A DNA stretch of 64,000 nucleotides from Brevundimonas diminuta (lineage in GTDB: Bacteria; Pseudomonadota; Alphaproteobacteria; Caulobacterales; Caulobacteraceae): contig NZ_CP073063.1 in assembly GCF_022654015.1 (NCBI RefSeq), forward strand, positions 992,001-1,056,000, given 5' to 3'. Shown in pieces: positions 48,621 to 58,345 of the stretch. The notes beneath the pieces were generated by a model that was given only the letters and a program-made list of their open reading frames with translations, was not told where the DNA came from and made no database searches. Position 1 is the stretch's first letter. Every line of letters begins with the position of its first letter. The translations under genes were made by a program, and so were the position numbers.

Positions 48621-49634
48621 TTGAGCCGCAAGACCACCCGTCTGGAAGACATCGCCCGCCTGGCCGGCGTGTCCATCGCCACCGCCTCGCGCGCCCTGAA
48701 CGACAGCCCCGCCGTCAACGATCGCACCAAACAGACGATCTGGAAGCTGGCGAAGGAACACGACTACCCGTTCCGCCGCCACATGCCCGCCGGCCCGATC
48801 GGCGCCCAAGGCACGATCGCCCTGGTGGTGCCCCGTCCACAGGGGCGCGAAGGTCGCCTCAGCGATCCCTTCTTCCTGGAGCTTCTGGCCGGGGTGGGCG
48901 AGGCGGCACGCGAACGCGGTTGCGACCTGCTGATGAGCCATATCTCGCCGGCCAACTATGACGAGCTGTCGGCCGCGCTGAACACCAGCCGGGCGGACGG
49001 CGTTATCTTCCTGGGCCAATCCAGCCTGCATTCGGCCTTCAACCGTCTGGTCGACGCCGACCATCGTTTCGTCGTCTGGGGCGCCGAACTGCCCGACCAG
49101 GACTATTGCTCCATCGGCTCGGACAACATCTCCGGCGGGCGCCGCGCGACGTTGCATCTGGCGCGGCTGGGGCGAAAGCGCATCGTCTTCCTGGGCGACC
49201 TGGATCCGCCCGAGGCCATGCAGCGGCATCGCGGCTATCTGGACGCCATGAGCCAGAGCGGGCTGGACGTGGACGCCGACCTGATCGTGCCTGCCCATTT
49301 CGAGGTCGAATCCGCTGAGGCCGCCGTGGACGCCCTGATCCGACGCGGCCTGGCTTTCGATGGCGTCGTGGCCGCGTCCGACCAAATCGCGCTCGGAGCC
49401 GTAAGGGCGTTGTTGCACGCCGGCGTCGAGGTGCCGGGCCAGGTCTCGGTCATCGGTTTCGACAATGTGCCGTTCAGCCGCTACTCGCGCCCGGCGCTCA
49501 GCACCATCGCCCAGGACACCATGAAGGCCGGCCGGTTGATGGTGTCCAAACTGCTGGATCACGGCGGCGCCGCAGCAGGCCGTTCCGAGCGCGTTCCGAC
49601 CGAGTTGATCGTTCGCGAGACCTGCGGCGGCTGA
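48621..49634 (+). CDS. LacI-family repressor of the maltodextrin locus
   Basis: 337 residues from a TTG at 48621 with GTGAGG upstream. N-terminal helix-turn-helix TTRLEDIARLAGVSIATASR with the hinge that follows. The periplasmic-binding-like effector domain covers about 65-330 with IALVVPRPQGREGR, GSDNISGGRRATLHL and VVAASDQIALGAVRAL. Located between the two amylolytic operons, it is the likely counterpart of Caulobacter MalI and probably responds to a maltose-derived sugar. Convergent with the alpha-glucosidase gene, 5 bases apart. Confidence 0.9.
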   Translation: MSRKTTRLEDIARLAGVSIATASRALNDSPAVNDRTKQTIWKLAKEHDYPFRRHMPAGPIGAQGTIALVVPRPQGREGRLSDPFFLELLAGVGEAARERGCDLLMSHISPANYDELSAALNTSRADGVIFLGQSSLHSAFNRLVDADHRFVVWGAELPDQDYCSIGSDNISGGRRATLHLARLGRKRIVFLGDLDPPEAMQRHRGYLDAMSQSGLDVDADLIVPAHFEVESAEAAVDALIRRGLAFDGVVAASDQIALGAVRALLHAGVEVPGQVSVIGFDNVPFSRYSRPALSTIAQDTMKAGRLMVSKLLDHGGAAAGRSERVPTELIVRETCGG

Positions 49635-49639
49635 CCCCG

Positions 49640-51283
49640 TCATCCGGCGTCGGCGAAGATCAGGCCGGCCAGCGGCCTCAGCGTCGACCCGTCCGTCTCG
49701 GTCCAGTTGACCGCCGCGATCCGGCGCGCGCCGGCAGGCGCAAACCAGTCCACGGCCTCGAAGCCCAGGTTGAACACGCACAGCAGACGCTCGCCGCCCT
49801 CGGCCCGTTCGAACCGGCGGAAGACCACGAGGTCGCCCGCGCTCTCGATCTCCAGCCCTCCGGTCCGCAGCGCCGGATGGGCCTGACGCAGGGCGATGAT
49901 GCGGCGCGCGGCGTGCAGGATCGATGTCGGGTCCGCCTCCTGCGCATCCACGGCCAGCGCCAGATGACGCGGATCGACCGGCAGCCAGGGCTCCACCGTC
50001 GAGAAGCCGGCGTTGGGCACCGAGGCCACCCAGGGAATCGGCGTGCGGGCGCCGTCGCGGCCCAGAGTCTCAGGCCAGTTGGCGATGGCCTCGGGGTCGA
50101 CCAGCCGCTCGAACGGCACCTCGGCCTGAGGCAGGCCTAACTCTTCGCCCTGATAGACGAAGACATTGCCGCGCAGGCACATCAGCAACAGCAGGGCCAT
50201 TTCCGAGAAGGCCTTCTCGTCCCGGCCCTGGGCCCAACGCGACACGGCGCGCGGCGCATCGTGGTTGGAGAAGGTCCAGGACGGCCAGCCCTCGCCCTGC
50301 TGATCCGGCCACATCCCATCGCCCACGCCGATCAGTTCGCTCTTCAGCGTATCGGCGTAGAGATAGAGGAAGCCGTAGGCCGAGTGCAGACGGTCGTTGC
50401 CGGCGGTGAATTCCTTCATCTCGCGGTCGGCGTGATCGCCGCCGACCTCCGCCACCGTGAACCGGCCTTCATAGCTGTCGGTCAGGGCGCGGATGCGGTT
50501 CAGGAAGCCGATGATGTCCGGGTGGGACTGGTTGTAGATCTTGTCCTGGAAGTCGAACGGCCGCGTGCGCTTCTTGCCGTCCTGGATCGGCGGATTGTCG
50601 CGCAAGGACGGGTCGTGGATGGCGAAGTTGATCGCATCCAGGCGGAAGCCGTCCACCCCCCTGTCCAGCCAGAACCGCGCCGCCGCGATCAGGGCGTCCT
50701 GAACCGCCGGATTCCTGACGTTCAGCTGAGGCTGGGAGGCGAGGAAGTTGTGCATGTAATACTGGCCGCGCCGCGCGTCCCAGGTCCAAGCCGGGCCGCC
50801 GAACACCGACTGCCAGTTCGACGGCGGCGAGCCGTCCGGCTTGGCGTCGGCCCAGACATACCAGTCGGCGTGGTCGCCGTTTCGGCTGGCGCGGCTGTCG
50901 GTGAACCAGGGATGTTCGTCCGAGGTGTGGGAGAAGACCTGATCGATGACGACCTTCAGCCCCAGGGCATGGGCGCGCGCGATCAGGGCGTCGAAGTCGG
51001 CCAAAGTGCCGAAGATCGGATCGACGTCGCAATAGTCCGACACGTCGTAGCCGAAGTCCTTCATCGGCGATGTGAAGAAGGGCGACAGCCAGATGCCATC
51101 CACGCCTAGAGAGGCGACATGGTCGAGGTGCTGGGTGATCCCCTTCAGATCGCCGACGCCGTCATCGTTGGAGTCGGCGAAGCTGCGTGGATAGATCTGA
51201 TACAGCACCGCGCCGCGCCACCAGTCGTGCGCCAATGCGGGGGCGGCGTCAGCCGTGGAAAGATCGAGGGGCAGGGCAGTCAC
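49640..51283 (-). CDS. GH13 alpha-glucosidase, cytoplasmic
   Basis: 547 residues from a GTG at 51283 that overlaps the alpha-amylase stop (GTGA). The open frame upstream belongs to a shadow of that gene. GH13 conserved regions: VVIDQVFSHTSDEHPWF, DGFRLDAINFAIHD with the nucleophile Asp, FTVAEVGG with the acid/base Glu, and WTFSNHDAPR. The DWWRGAVLYQIYPRSF start is that of oligo-1,6/alpha-glucosidases. No signal peptide, so it should finish imported maltose in the cytoplasm. Confidence 0.92.
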   Translation of the reverse strand: MTALPLDLSTADAAPALAHDWWRGAVLYQIYPRSFADSNDDGVGDLKGITQHLDHVASLGVDGIWLSPFFTSPMKDFGYDVSDYCDVDPIFGTLADFDALIARAHALGLKVVIDQVFSHTSDEHPWFTDSRASRNGDHADWYVWADAKPDGSPPSNWQSVFGGPAWTWDARRGQYYMHNFLASQPQLNVRNPAVQDALIAAARFWLDRGVDGFRLDAINFAIHDPSLRDNPPIQDGKKRTRPFDFQDKIYNQSHPDIIGFLNRIRALTDSYEGRFTVAEVGGDHADREMKEFTAGNDRLHSAYGFLYLYADTLKSELIGVGDGMWPDQQGEGWPSWTFSNHDAPRAVSRWAQGRDEKAFSEMALLLLMCLRGNVFVYQGEELGLPQAEVPFERLVDPEAIANWPETLGRDGARTPIPWVASVPNAGFSTVEPWLPVDPRHLALAVDAQEADPTSILHAARRIIALRQAHPALRTGGLEIESAGDLVVFRRFERAEGGERLLCVFNLGFEAVDWFAPAGARRIAAVNWTETDGSTLRPLAGLIFADAG

Positions 51284-53097
51284 GGCACGCTCTTGCAGAC
51301 GAGGTAATCGAGGGGGGGCACGCGAACGGCGACGCTGGCGGGCGCGGAGGAGTCGGGTGCGCAATCGCCGCGCACAGCTTGCCACCGCAGCGAGCCTGGC
51401 TCCACCTCGACTTGGGCGGCGACGGGCGCAGTGGAGGTGTTGAACAGGGCCAAGACCTCCGATCCGTCCTCGCCGATGCGAGACAGAGCGAACAGACCGG
51501 GCTTGTCGCCATAGGCGCGCACGACCTGACGGCCGCGTCGCAGGCCCGGCTCTTCGGCGCGGATGCGGGTCATCTCTGCGATTGCCTGATACAGCGGGGC
51601 GTCGGTGGAATAGGCCGGCTGGCGACCGCCGATCGGCGTCTCGTTCGCATAGACCGGCGTGCGGCTGGGCCACATGTCCTGGCGGGAGTTTCCGTATCCG
51701 CCCGCGCCGGCGAAACCCTGCTCATCCCCGTAGTAGAGGGTGGGCACGCCCCGGCTGAACATCATCAGGGCATGGGCCAGTTTGATGCGCGCCAGCACCT
51801 CGGCGTCGTCGGCGTTCGGATTGGCCTGTTTCACGAAAAAGCCGACCCGGCCCATGTCATGATTGCCCAGAAAGGTCGGCAGGATGGCGGCGGTTTCAGC
51901 GCCCTTGTCATAGATCGTGTCGGCGTCGAACAGCGTGGCCAGGGCGTCGGTCCCGACCTTGCCGGCCGCCACATCGGTCGCCTGTTTCTGGAACGGGAAG
52001 TCCAGCACCGCCGGATAGCCGTCGACCCGCGTGAACCGCGCCGTCACCGCCGGATCGGGATCATAGACCTCGCCGAAGATGTGGAAGTTCGGGATGCCCT
52101 TGGCCTCGGCGCGGGCGATCATGGCGGGGATGAAGGCCTGCCAGAAGCTTGGGTTCACATGACGGGCGGTGTCGATGCGGAAGCCGTCGATCCCGTATTT
52201 GTCGATCCAGCCGCCGAAGATGTCGATCATGCCCTGGATGACCACCGGGTCCTCGGTCAGCAGGTCGTCCAGCCCGGCGAAGTCGCCGTCCAGGCTGCTT
52301 TCGCCGGTGAAGGTGCTCTCGCCCCGGTTATGATAGTGGATCGGGTCGTTCAGCCAGGCCGGAACCTTGGCGTTCTCTTCGCCCGCCGGGACATAGGGCG
52401 TGTAGGCGTAGTCGGGCCGGGTCAGGCGCGAAAAGTCCCGACCGTCGAAACCCTCATTGATCGGCGCACCGTCGACGCCGCCGCGACGGGTGTAGGGATA
52501 GTCGGCGCGGCTGCGATAGGCGCAGCGACCCTCCGGGCATTCGCGATACTGGATGACGTCGGCGGTGTGGTTGGCGACGATGTCCAGATAGACCTTCATG
52601 CCGCGCGTGTGGGCCGCCTCGACCAGGGCGCGCATCGCAGCCTCGTCGCCGAAGTGTGGATCGACGGTGGTGAAGTCGGTGATCCAGTAGCCGTGGTGCG
52701 CCGCGCCGGTGTAGCCGCCATGGCTCTGCACAGGCTTGTTCTTGAACACCGGCGCCAACCAGACCGCCGTCGCGCCCAGCCCCTGGATATAGTCCAGCTG
52801 TTGGGTCACGCCGGCCAAGTCGCCGCCGTGATAGAAATCGGTATCGGCCGGATCGAACCCGCTTTTCAGCCGGTCGGCGGCGTAACCGCCGTGGTCGTTC
52901 GATGCATCGCCATTGGCGAAGCGATCCGGCAGCAGGAAGTAGATCACCTCGTCCTGTGGTAGGCGTTGACGCAGGGCTGACAGGGCGTCTTCGGCCTGGC
53001 GGGTTTGCGCCGTCGTCGGCGTTGCAAAGCCGCTCAGCAGAGCCGCCGCCGCCATCGCGGCGTGCAGTCCGGCCCTTCTAGGGGTTCCCCTTGCCAT
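51280..53097 (-). CDS. GH13 alpha-amylase, exported
   Basis: 605 residues from the ATG at 53097, with GGGAG in front; the upstream open frame is discarded. Signal peptide ending near TTAQ (about residue 31). GH13 regions: VYLDIVANHTADVIQ, DGFRIDTARHVNPSFW with the nucleophile, FHIFGEVYDPD with the acid/base, and FLGNHDMGR. The PDRFANGDASND segment is typical of bacterial cyclomaltodextrinase/alpha-amylase-like enzymes. It heads the two-gene reverse operon and is divergent from the TonB receptor. Confidence 0.92.
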   Translation of the reverse strand: MARGTPRRAGLHAAMAAAALLSGFATPTTAQTRQAEDALSALRQRLPQDEVIYFLLPDRFANGDASNDHGGYAADRLKSGFDPADTDFYHGGDLAGVTQQLDYIQGLGATAVWLAPVFKNKPVQSHGGYTGAAHHGYWITDFTTVDPHFGDEAAMRALVEAAHTRGMKVYLDIVANHTADVIQYRECPEGRCAYRSRADYPYTRRGGVDGAPINEGFDGRDFSRLTRPDYAYTPYVPAGEENAKVPAWLNDPIHYHNRGESTFTGESSLDGDFAGLDDLLTEDPVVIQGMIDIFGGWIDKYGIDGFRIDTARHVNPSFWQAFIPAMIARAEAKGIPNFHIFGEVYDPDPAVTARFTRVDGYPAVLDFPFQKQATDVAAGKVGTDALATLFDADTIYDKGAETAAILPTFLGNHDMGRVGFFVKQANPNADDAEVLARIKLAHALMMFSRGVPTLYYGDEQGFAGAGGYGNSRQDMWPSRTPVYANETPIGGRQPAYSTDAPLYQAIAEMTRIRAEEPGLRRGRQVVRAYGDKPGLFALSRIGEDGSEVLALFNTSTAPVAAQVEVEPGSLRWQAVRGDCAPDSSAPASVAVRVPPLDYLVCKSVP

Positions 53098-53144
53098 GAC
53101 GCTCACTCCCTTGCGTCTGGAAAGTGCAAAGCCTTCCAGATCGA

Positions 53145-53162
53145 TTTGCAAGATTTTGCAGC
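53145..53162. promoter_or_regulatory. Probable repressor operator near the alpha-amylase gene
   Basis: TTTGCAAGATTTTGCAGC at 53145-53162 contains the inverted repeat TGCAA-GATT-TTGCA and strongly resembles the site at 48571-48590. It lies about 50 bases upstream of the alpha-amylase ATG. Confidence 0.5.
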
Positions 53163-53317
53163 AATGGGCGGGGCTGTCAACGCGTCGCTGAAATGCTGCG
53201 ATGCGCCATGGAAATAGCGCGAAACCGCACATTCTCGCGCCTTGGCGGGCCATGAACGGGCGCGAAGTGCCACGGAAATCAGACGCCCGCATTAACTGCT
53301 TGCAACATTCCAAAAGA

Positions 53318-53335
53318 TTTGCATATTTTTGCGAC
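53318..53335. promoter_or_regulatory. Probable repressor operator near the TonB receptor gene
   Basis: TTTGCATATTTTTGCGAC at 53318-53335, a weaker relative of the 53145 site, sits about 50 bases before the TonB receptor start. A further TTGCAA half-site lies at 53300-53305. The 289-base divergent region otherwise shows no gene. Confidence 0.4.
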
Positions 53336-53386
53336 GGCTTCAGATCGCGACGTTCAGAATCGCGGTCAGCCCCAGGGAGGATGACC

Positions 53387-56188
53387 ATGTTCCAACGTCT
53401 CAACCGGCGCGCGCGCCTGCTATCCGGCGTCGCCTTCGGCGCAGCCGCCCTGATGGCGGTCGGCTCGGCCCACGCACAAACCGCCGCCGCGACAACGCAG
53501 GCCGACGATCAGGCGACGCAGGTCGATGAGATTGTCGTCACCGGCATTCGTCGTTCGATCGAAGCCGCGATCTCGGCCAAGGCCAACAACACCTCGATCG
53601 TCGAAGTCATCTCGGCTGAAGACATCGGCAAGCTGCCGGACGTCTCGATCGCCGAGTCCCTGGCGCGCCTGCCGGGCGTGACCATGCAGCGCCTCGACGG
53701 CCGCAGCCAGGCGATCTCCATCCGGGGCTTGGGCCCTGACTTCACGACCGCCCTGCTGAACGGGCGCGAACTGGTCACTACCGGCGACAACCGCGGCGTC
53801 GAGTTCGACCAGTTCCCCGCCGAACTGCTGAACAGCGTCGTCGTCTACAAGACCCCGGACGCGGCTCTGATCGGTCAAGGTCTGGGCGGCACCGTCGATC
53901 TCCGCACCGTTCGCCCGCTGGCCTATGGTCGCCAGGCCATCGCCATGAACTATCGCCACGAGTGGAACGAGCTGGGCGCCCTGAACTCGGGCACGACCGA
54001 TAACGGCGACCGCTACACCATCTCCTACATCGACCAGTTCCTGGACGGCACGCTGGGCGTGGCTCTGGGCTACGCCCACATGAGCTCGCCCTATCAGTCC
54101 GAGCGCTTCAACGCCTGGGGCTATCCCAACTACACGGACGGCAATCTGCTGACCGGCGGCGTGAAGCCCTATGTGATGTCGTCGGAGCTGGAGCGCGACG
54201 GCTATATGGGCGTGCTGGAATGGCGCCCGAACGATCGTATCCACTCGACGATCGACGCCTTCTATTCCGAGTTCAAGAACACCCAGGTCCTTCGCGGCAT
54301 CGAATTCCCGCTGGCCTGGGGTGGTTCCTCGGGTGACTGCACCGTGAACGTCCCGTCGGCGGTCTGCCGTCCCGGCCCCGCGCTGCGCCCTGGCTACACC
54401 GTGCAGGACGGCCTGATCGTCGCCGGCACCTGGGACAACATCAAGGGCGTGGTCCGCAACGACCTGAACAAGCGCGACAGCAACATCACCGCCCTGGGCT
54501 GGAACACCGAGTTCACGCTCAGCGACGATTGGTCGGCGAACCTGGACCTGAGCTATTCGAAGGTCGAGCGTAACGACATCATCCTGGAAACCAACGCCGG
54601 CACCGGCCGCAACGTCAATGGCGCGCTGGACACTCTGGGCTTTGAACTGACCGACGATGGCGTGACCCGCTTCACCAGCCGTCTGAACTACGCCGATCCG
54701 AACCTGATCAAGATCACCAGCCCGCAAGGCTGGGGCGGCGACGTCATTCCGGGCGGTCAGGCCGGCTATATGAACACGCCCTCCATCGAGGACGAGATCA
54801 AGGCGGCTCGCTTCTCCGTGACGCGCCAACTGCACCAGAGCCCGTTCAAGTCGATCGACTTCGGCGCCAACTATACCGAGCGTCAGAAGAGCTTCGTCAA
54901 CGATCAGTTCTATCTCGGCGTCCCCGGCGGCGGCGATTTGACCGTGCCTTCGGCCTTCCTGCTGGACCCGACCGACCTCGGCTATCTCGGCATCAGCGCC
55001 GTGCTGAGCTACGACGCTCTCGGCCTGGTCAACAGTGGCGCGCTGAACCGCGTCCGCAACCCGAACGCCGACGTCACCGCAGGCAACTGGGAAGTGACGG
55101 AAAAGGTCTCGACCGCCTACGTCCGCGCCAACATCGATCACAACTTGTTCGGCCGAGCCCTGACCGGCAACGTCGGCATGCAGTTCGTCTATACCGACCA
55201 AAGCTCCAGCGGCTTCTCGGCGCGGCAGGTCGGACCGGGCGTCTCCGAGACCATCGCGGTGACGGGCGGCGACGAATATCTGGAGATTCTGCCTAGCGCG
55301 AACTTCATCCTGGAAACCGGCGAGGACATGTTCGCGCGTCTAGCGGTTTCGCGCACCCTGGCCCGTCCGCGCATGGACGATATGCGCGCCTCGCGAAACT
55401 ACAGCTATAACCCCAGCTTGGCCCAATCGACCGACATCAACCGTTCCCCCTGGGGCGGCGGCGGCGGCAATCCGGAACTGCGGCCGTACATCGCGGACGT
55501 GATCGACGTGTCGTTCGAGAAGTATTTCGCCAACCGCAAGGGCTACATCTCGCTGGCGGCTTTCTACAAGAACCTGGAAAGCTACGTCTTTAATCGCAAT
55601 CAGATCTTCGACTTCACCGGCTATCCGATCGGCGTGATTTCGCCGACAAACCCCGAGCCGGCCTTGCGCCAAGGCCTGGTCGGCGCGCCTGACAACGGCG
55701 AAGGCGGCTGGATCAAGGGCCTCGAACTGTCGATCTCGGCGCCGTTCGACATCTTCCATCCTGCCCTGGAAGGTTTCGGCGCCCAGTTCAGCGCTTCGAC
55801 CACGGACAGCGAAGTCCAGCCCGATCCGACCCAGGCCCCGACCGCTCTCCCGGGTCTGTCGGAAAACGTGATCAACGGCTCGCTCTACTACGAGCGCTAT
55901 GGCTTCCAGTCGCGGATTTCGGCCCGCTATCGCTCGGATTACTTGGGCGAGGTCGCCGGCTTCGGCAACGGCCGCACCCTGCGTTCGGTGGCGGCTGAAA
56001 CGGTCGTCGACGCCCAGGTCGGCTATGAGTTCCAGTCCGGTCCGCTGGAAGGCCTGTCGGTTCTGGCTCAGGTCAACAACCTGACCGACGAGCCGTTCAA
56101 GACCTTCGAGAACGGCGATGAGCGCCGGACCATCGACTATCAGCACTACGGCCGCACCTTCGCTGTCGGGCTGAACTACAAGTTCTGA
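53387..56188 (+). CDS. TonB-dependent receptor for maltodextrins (Caulobacter MalA-like)
   Basis: 933 residues from the ATG at 53387, six bases after AGGGAGG; an ATG at 53381 is too close to that site. Signal peptide ending AHAQ. TonB-box region QVDEIVVTGIRRSIEAA, plug domain ISAEDIGKLPDVSIAESLAR with RLPGVTMQRLDGR and ISIRGLGPDFTTALLNGREL, then a 22-strand barrel ending in GLNYKF. The plug wording is that of the Xanthomonas/Caulobacter carbohydrate receptor class. It would carry maltodextrins over the outer membrane with TonB energy. Confidence 0.93.
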   Translation: MFQRLNRRARLLSGVAFGAAALMAVGSAHAQTAAATTQADDQATQVDEIVVTGIRRSIEAAISAKANNTSIVEVISAEDIGKLPDVSIAESLARLPGVTMQRLDGRSQAISIRGLGPDFTTALLNGRELVTTGDNRGVEFDQFPAELLNSVVVYKTPDAALIGQGLGGTVDLRTVRPLAYGRQAIAMNYRHEWNELGALNSGTTDNGDRYTISYIDQFLDGTLGVALGYAHMSSPYQSERFNAWGYPNYTDGNLLTGGVKPYVMSSELERDGYMGVLEWRPNDRIHSTIDAFYSEFKNTQVLRGIEFPLAWGGSSGDCTVNVPSAVCRPGPALRPGYTVQDGLIVAGTWDNIKGVVRNDLNKRDSNITALGWNTEFTLSDDWSANLDLSYSKVERNDIILETNAGTGRNVNGALDTLGFELTDDGVTRFTSRLNYADPNLIKITSPQGWGGDVIPGGQAGYMNTPSIEDEIKAARFSVTRQLHQSPFKSIDFGANYTERQKSFVNDQFYLGVPGGGDLTVPSAFLLDPTDLGYLGISAVLSYDALGLVNSGALNRVRNPNADVTAGNWEVTEKVSTAYVRANIDHNLFGRALTGNVGMQFVYTDQSSSGFSARQVGPGVSETIAVTGGDEYLEILPSANFILETGEDMFARLAVSRTLARPRMDDMRASRNYSYNPSLAQSTDINRSPWGGGGGNPELRPYIADVIDVSFEKYFANRKGYISLAAFYKNLESYVFNRNQIFDFTGYPIGVISPTNPEPALRQGLVGAPDNGEGGWIKGLELSISAPFDIFHPALEGFGAQFSASTTDSEVQPDPTQAPTALPGLSENVINGSLYYERYGFQSRISARYRSDYLGEVAGFGNGRTLRSVAAETVVDAQVGYEFQSGPLEGLSVLAQVNNLTDEPFKTFENGDERRTIDYQHYGRTFAVGLNYKF

Positions 56189-56213
56189 TTTCCCCTCTCT
56201 TCTGAGCAAACTT

Positions 56214-56243
56214 GGGCCGCCGCGTTCGCGAGGCGGCCCTTTT
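56214..56243 (+). terminator. Intrinsic terminator after the TonB receptor gene
   Basis: GGGCCGCC (56214-56221) pairs with GGCGGCCC (56232-56239) and is followed by TTTT. The loop GCGTTCGCGA can extend the stem inward. Confidence 0.85.
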
Positions 56244-56387
56244 CTTTGCCTGCGCCACGGGGTGGGGGAAAAGTTTCGTTACAGAGCGCGCTTTTCGGCT
56301 GGACGCGCCTTTCGCGATGGCCGAACCAAGCAGGATGAGAACCGCGCGACCACAGCGCGGCCGTTCGATTTCACTGGGGGATCATTC

Positions 56388-57662
56388 ATGACCGTTCCGG
56401 ACGCCGGAAAACGCCAGGGTGCAGGCCTGGCCTTCGCCTATGTCACCACGCTGTTCTTCGCCTGGGGCTTCGCCACCTCGCTGATCGATCCGCTGATCGC
56501 GGCGGTGAAGCGGGTGTTCGACCTGAACAACGCCGAGGCCTTCCTGACCACCTTCGCCTGGTTCATCGCTTACGGGCTGATGTCCCTGCCGGCCGCCTCG
56601 GTGCTCAGCAAGCTGGGTTACAGCCGCTCGATCATCGGCGCCCTGATCGTCATGGTCGCGGGCTGCCTGATCGTGCCGGCCGCAACCGCCGCCGACTGGT
56701 ATCCCGGTGTCCTGGTCGCTCTGTTCGTCATCGCCTCGGGCGTGACCCTGCTGCAAGTCGCGGCCAACCCGCTGGTCGCCGAACTGGGCAGCCCCAAGGG
56801 CGCCTCCAGCCGTCTGAACCTGTCGCAGGCCTTCAACTCGCTGGGTACGACTGTCGGACCTTATCTCGGATCACACGTTCTGCTGACGGGCGGCGTCTTC
56901 GCCGCCGGCGCCGTGGTGACCGCCGCAACGCGCACCCAGTCGCTGCGCAGCATCGACATGGCCTTCCTGGGCATGGGCGCCTTCTTTGCCTTGATCGCCG
57001 TCTTCATCTTCACCGCGCGCAAGAAGATCAATGCGGCGGCGCCGGAGTTTAACAACGCGGTCTCGCCGCTGAAGGCGCTGTCGTCGCCGTGGGCCGTGTT
57101 CGGCGCCCTGGCCATCTTCCTCTACGTCGGTTCCGAAGTCGCCATCGGCGGCATGTTGACCAACTTCCTTGAAAGCCCCGACATCCTGAACGCCCCGATC
57201 GAGACGGCGGGCAAGATGGTCGCCCTGTACTGGGGCGGCGCCATGGTCGGCCGCTTCATCGGTTCGCTCGTGCTGACCAAGGTTCGCCCCGGCATCGTCC
57301 TGGCCTTCTGCACTGTCGCAGCGGCCGTCCTGTGCCTGACCGTCAGCCAGATCGGCGGTCCGACGGCGGCCTATGCCGTCCTGTCGATCGGCCTGTTCAA
57401 CTCGATCATGTTCCCGACCATCTTCACCCTGACGCTGGAGCGGTCGACTGCGCCGACCTCTGCGACGTCGGGCCTTCTGGTGTTCGGCATCATCGGCGGC
57501 GCTCTGCTGCCACAGGTCGCGGCGCATATCGCCGATGCGGCCGGCAAGCTTCAGCCCGCCTTCATCGTGCCGATGCTGGGCTACGTCGGTCTGACCATCT
57601 TCGCCATCGGCTGCATCCGCACCAAGGCGCGGACCGAAGTGACCTCGACCGCCTCGCACTGA
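56388..57662 (+). CDS. FucP-type sugar:proton symporter (MFS)
   Basis: 424 residues from the ATG at 56388, preceded by GGGGG; the longer open frame upstream contains no good start. Twelve helices. The N-terminus LAFAYVTTLFFAWGFATSLID, LLQVAANPLVAELG and LNLSQAFNSLGTTVGPYLGS are signatures of the FucP/GluP fucose-glucose-galactose family. It is placed after the maltodextrin receptor and probably takes in glucose freed by the exported amylases; the substrate is inferred. A terminator follows. Confidence 0.9.
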   Translation: MTVPDAGKRQGAGLAFAYVTTLFFAWGFATSLIDPLIAAVKRVFDLNNAEAFLTTFAWFIAYGLMSLPAASVLSKLGYSRSIIGALIVMVAGCLIVPAATAADWYPGVLVALFVIASGVTLLQVAANPLVAELGSPKGASSRLNLSQAFNSLGTTVGPYLGSHVLLTGGVFAAGAVVTAATRTQSLRSIDMAFLGMGAFFALIAVFIFTARKKINAAAPEFNNAVSPLKALSSPWAVFGALAIFLYVGSEVAIGGMLTNFLESPDILNAPIETAGKMVALYWGGAMVGRFIGSLVLTKVRPGIVLAFCTVAAAVLCLTVSQIGGPTAAYAVLSIGLFNSIMFPTIFTLTLERSTAPTSATSGLLVFGIIGGALLPQVAAHIADAAGKLQPAFIVPMLGYVGLTIFAIGCIRTKARTEVTSTASH

Positions 57663-57683
57663 GCCGGTCGCCAGACAAGACGA

Positions 57684-57715
57684 AGGGCGCGGAGGTCAGC
57701 CTCCGCGCCCTTTTT
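57684..57715 (+). terminator. Intrinsic terminator after the FucP-type gene
   Basis: AGGGCGCGGAGG (57684-57695) and CCTCCGCGCCCT (57700-57711) pair perfectly over 12 bases around TCAG, then TTTTT. It may serve the convergent tetR gene as well, as a run of A precedes less clearly on the other side. Confidence 0.9.
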
Positions 57716-57731
57716 CATTTCGGCGATGGGA

Positions 57732-58301
57732 TCAGCCGTCGATCAGGGACTGAAGAATGGGCGCCAGTCGGTCGCGCATTTCCTCACATTGGGCGGGTTC
57801 GATGTTGAAGCTGCCGCCGCCCAGCTCACGACTGACCGACATGCCCATGATGAAGCCTGCCAAGAGCCGCGCGCGGACGGTGGCGTCCGGCCCGCTCAGC
57901 CATTCCTCCAGCGGACCGAAGAAGCGCTGGGTGCAGGTGTTCTGAACCATCTCCGACGCCTTTGCCGAGCCGATGGAGCGCAGCATGATCGACATGCCCT
58001 TCAGCTTTTCGGCCTTCTTGGGTTCAAAGACGATCTCATGCGCCACGCGCCGTCCGAAGTCGGCCTTTTCGCCCTGCATCAGGGCGCTGCCGTCGCCGCA
58101 ACTGTCCAGCGCGGCCAGGAACAGGTCGTCCTTGGAGCCGAAGTAGCGGCTGATCAGCGCCGCATCGACACCGACGTCGCGCGCGATGTCGCGCATGCCC
58201 ACGTCGTCATAGCTCTCGGCCGCGAATCTCTCGCGTGCAGCATCGAGAATGGCCGTGCGTGTGGCGGCGGCGTTTCTCGGGCGTGGGCCGGGACATAACA
58301 A
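57732..58301 (-). CDS. TetR/AcrR-family repressor of the RND operon
   Basis: About 189 residues from a TTG at 58301 with GGAG ten bases upstream; a TTG at 58352 would overlap the operator and is less likely. N-terminal helix-turn-helix: RTAILDAARERFAAESYDDV then GMRDIARDVGVDAALISRYFGSKDDLF. The C-terminal domain contains cysteines in a NTCTQRFF segment and resembles TetR_C of the transcriptional repressors of efflux pumps. Divergent from the RND adaptor gene with an operator between. Confidence 0.87.
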   Translation of the reverse strand: MLCPGPRPRNAAATRTAILDAARERFAAESYDDVGMRDIARDVGVDAALISRYFGSKDDLFLAALDSCGDGSALMQGEKADFGRRVAHEIVFEPKKAEKLKGMSIMLRSIGSAKASEMVQNTCTQRFFGPLEEWLSGPDATVRARLLAGFIMGMSVSRELGGGSFNIEPAQCEEMRDRLAPILQSLIDG

Positions 58302-58345
58302 GGTGATGACACTCCACAGACAATAACCGTAGATCACATATGGCT

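Noticed and set aside
53420..55201. Reverse open frame of 593 codons over the TonB receptor
   Set aside because: Low-complexity antisense translation rich in Gly, Val, Asp and Gln; the forward gene is unmistakable.
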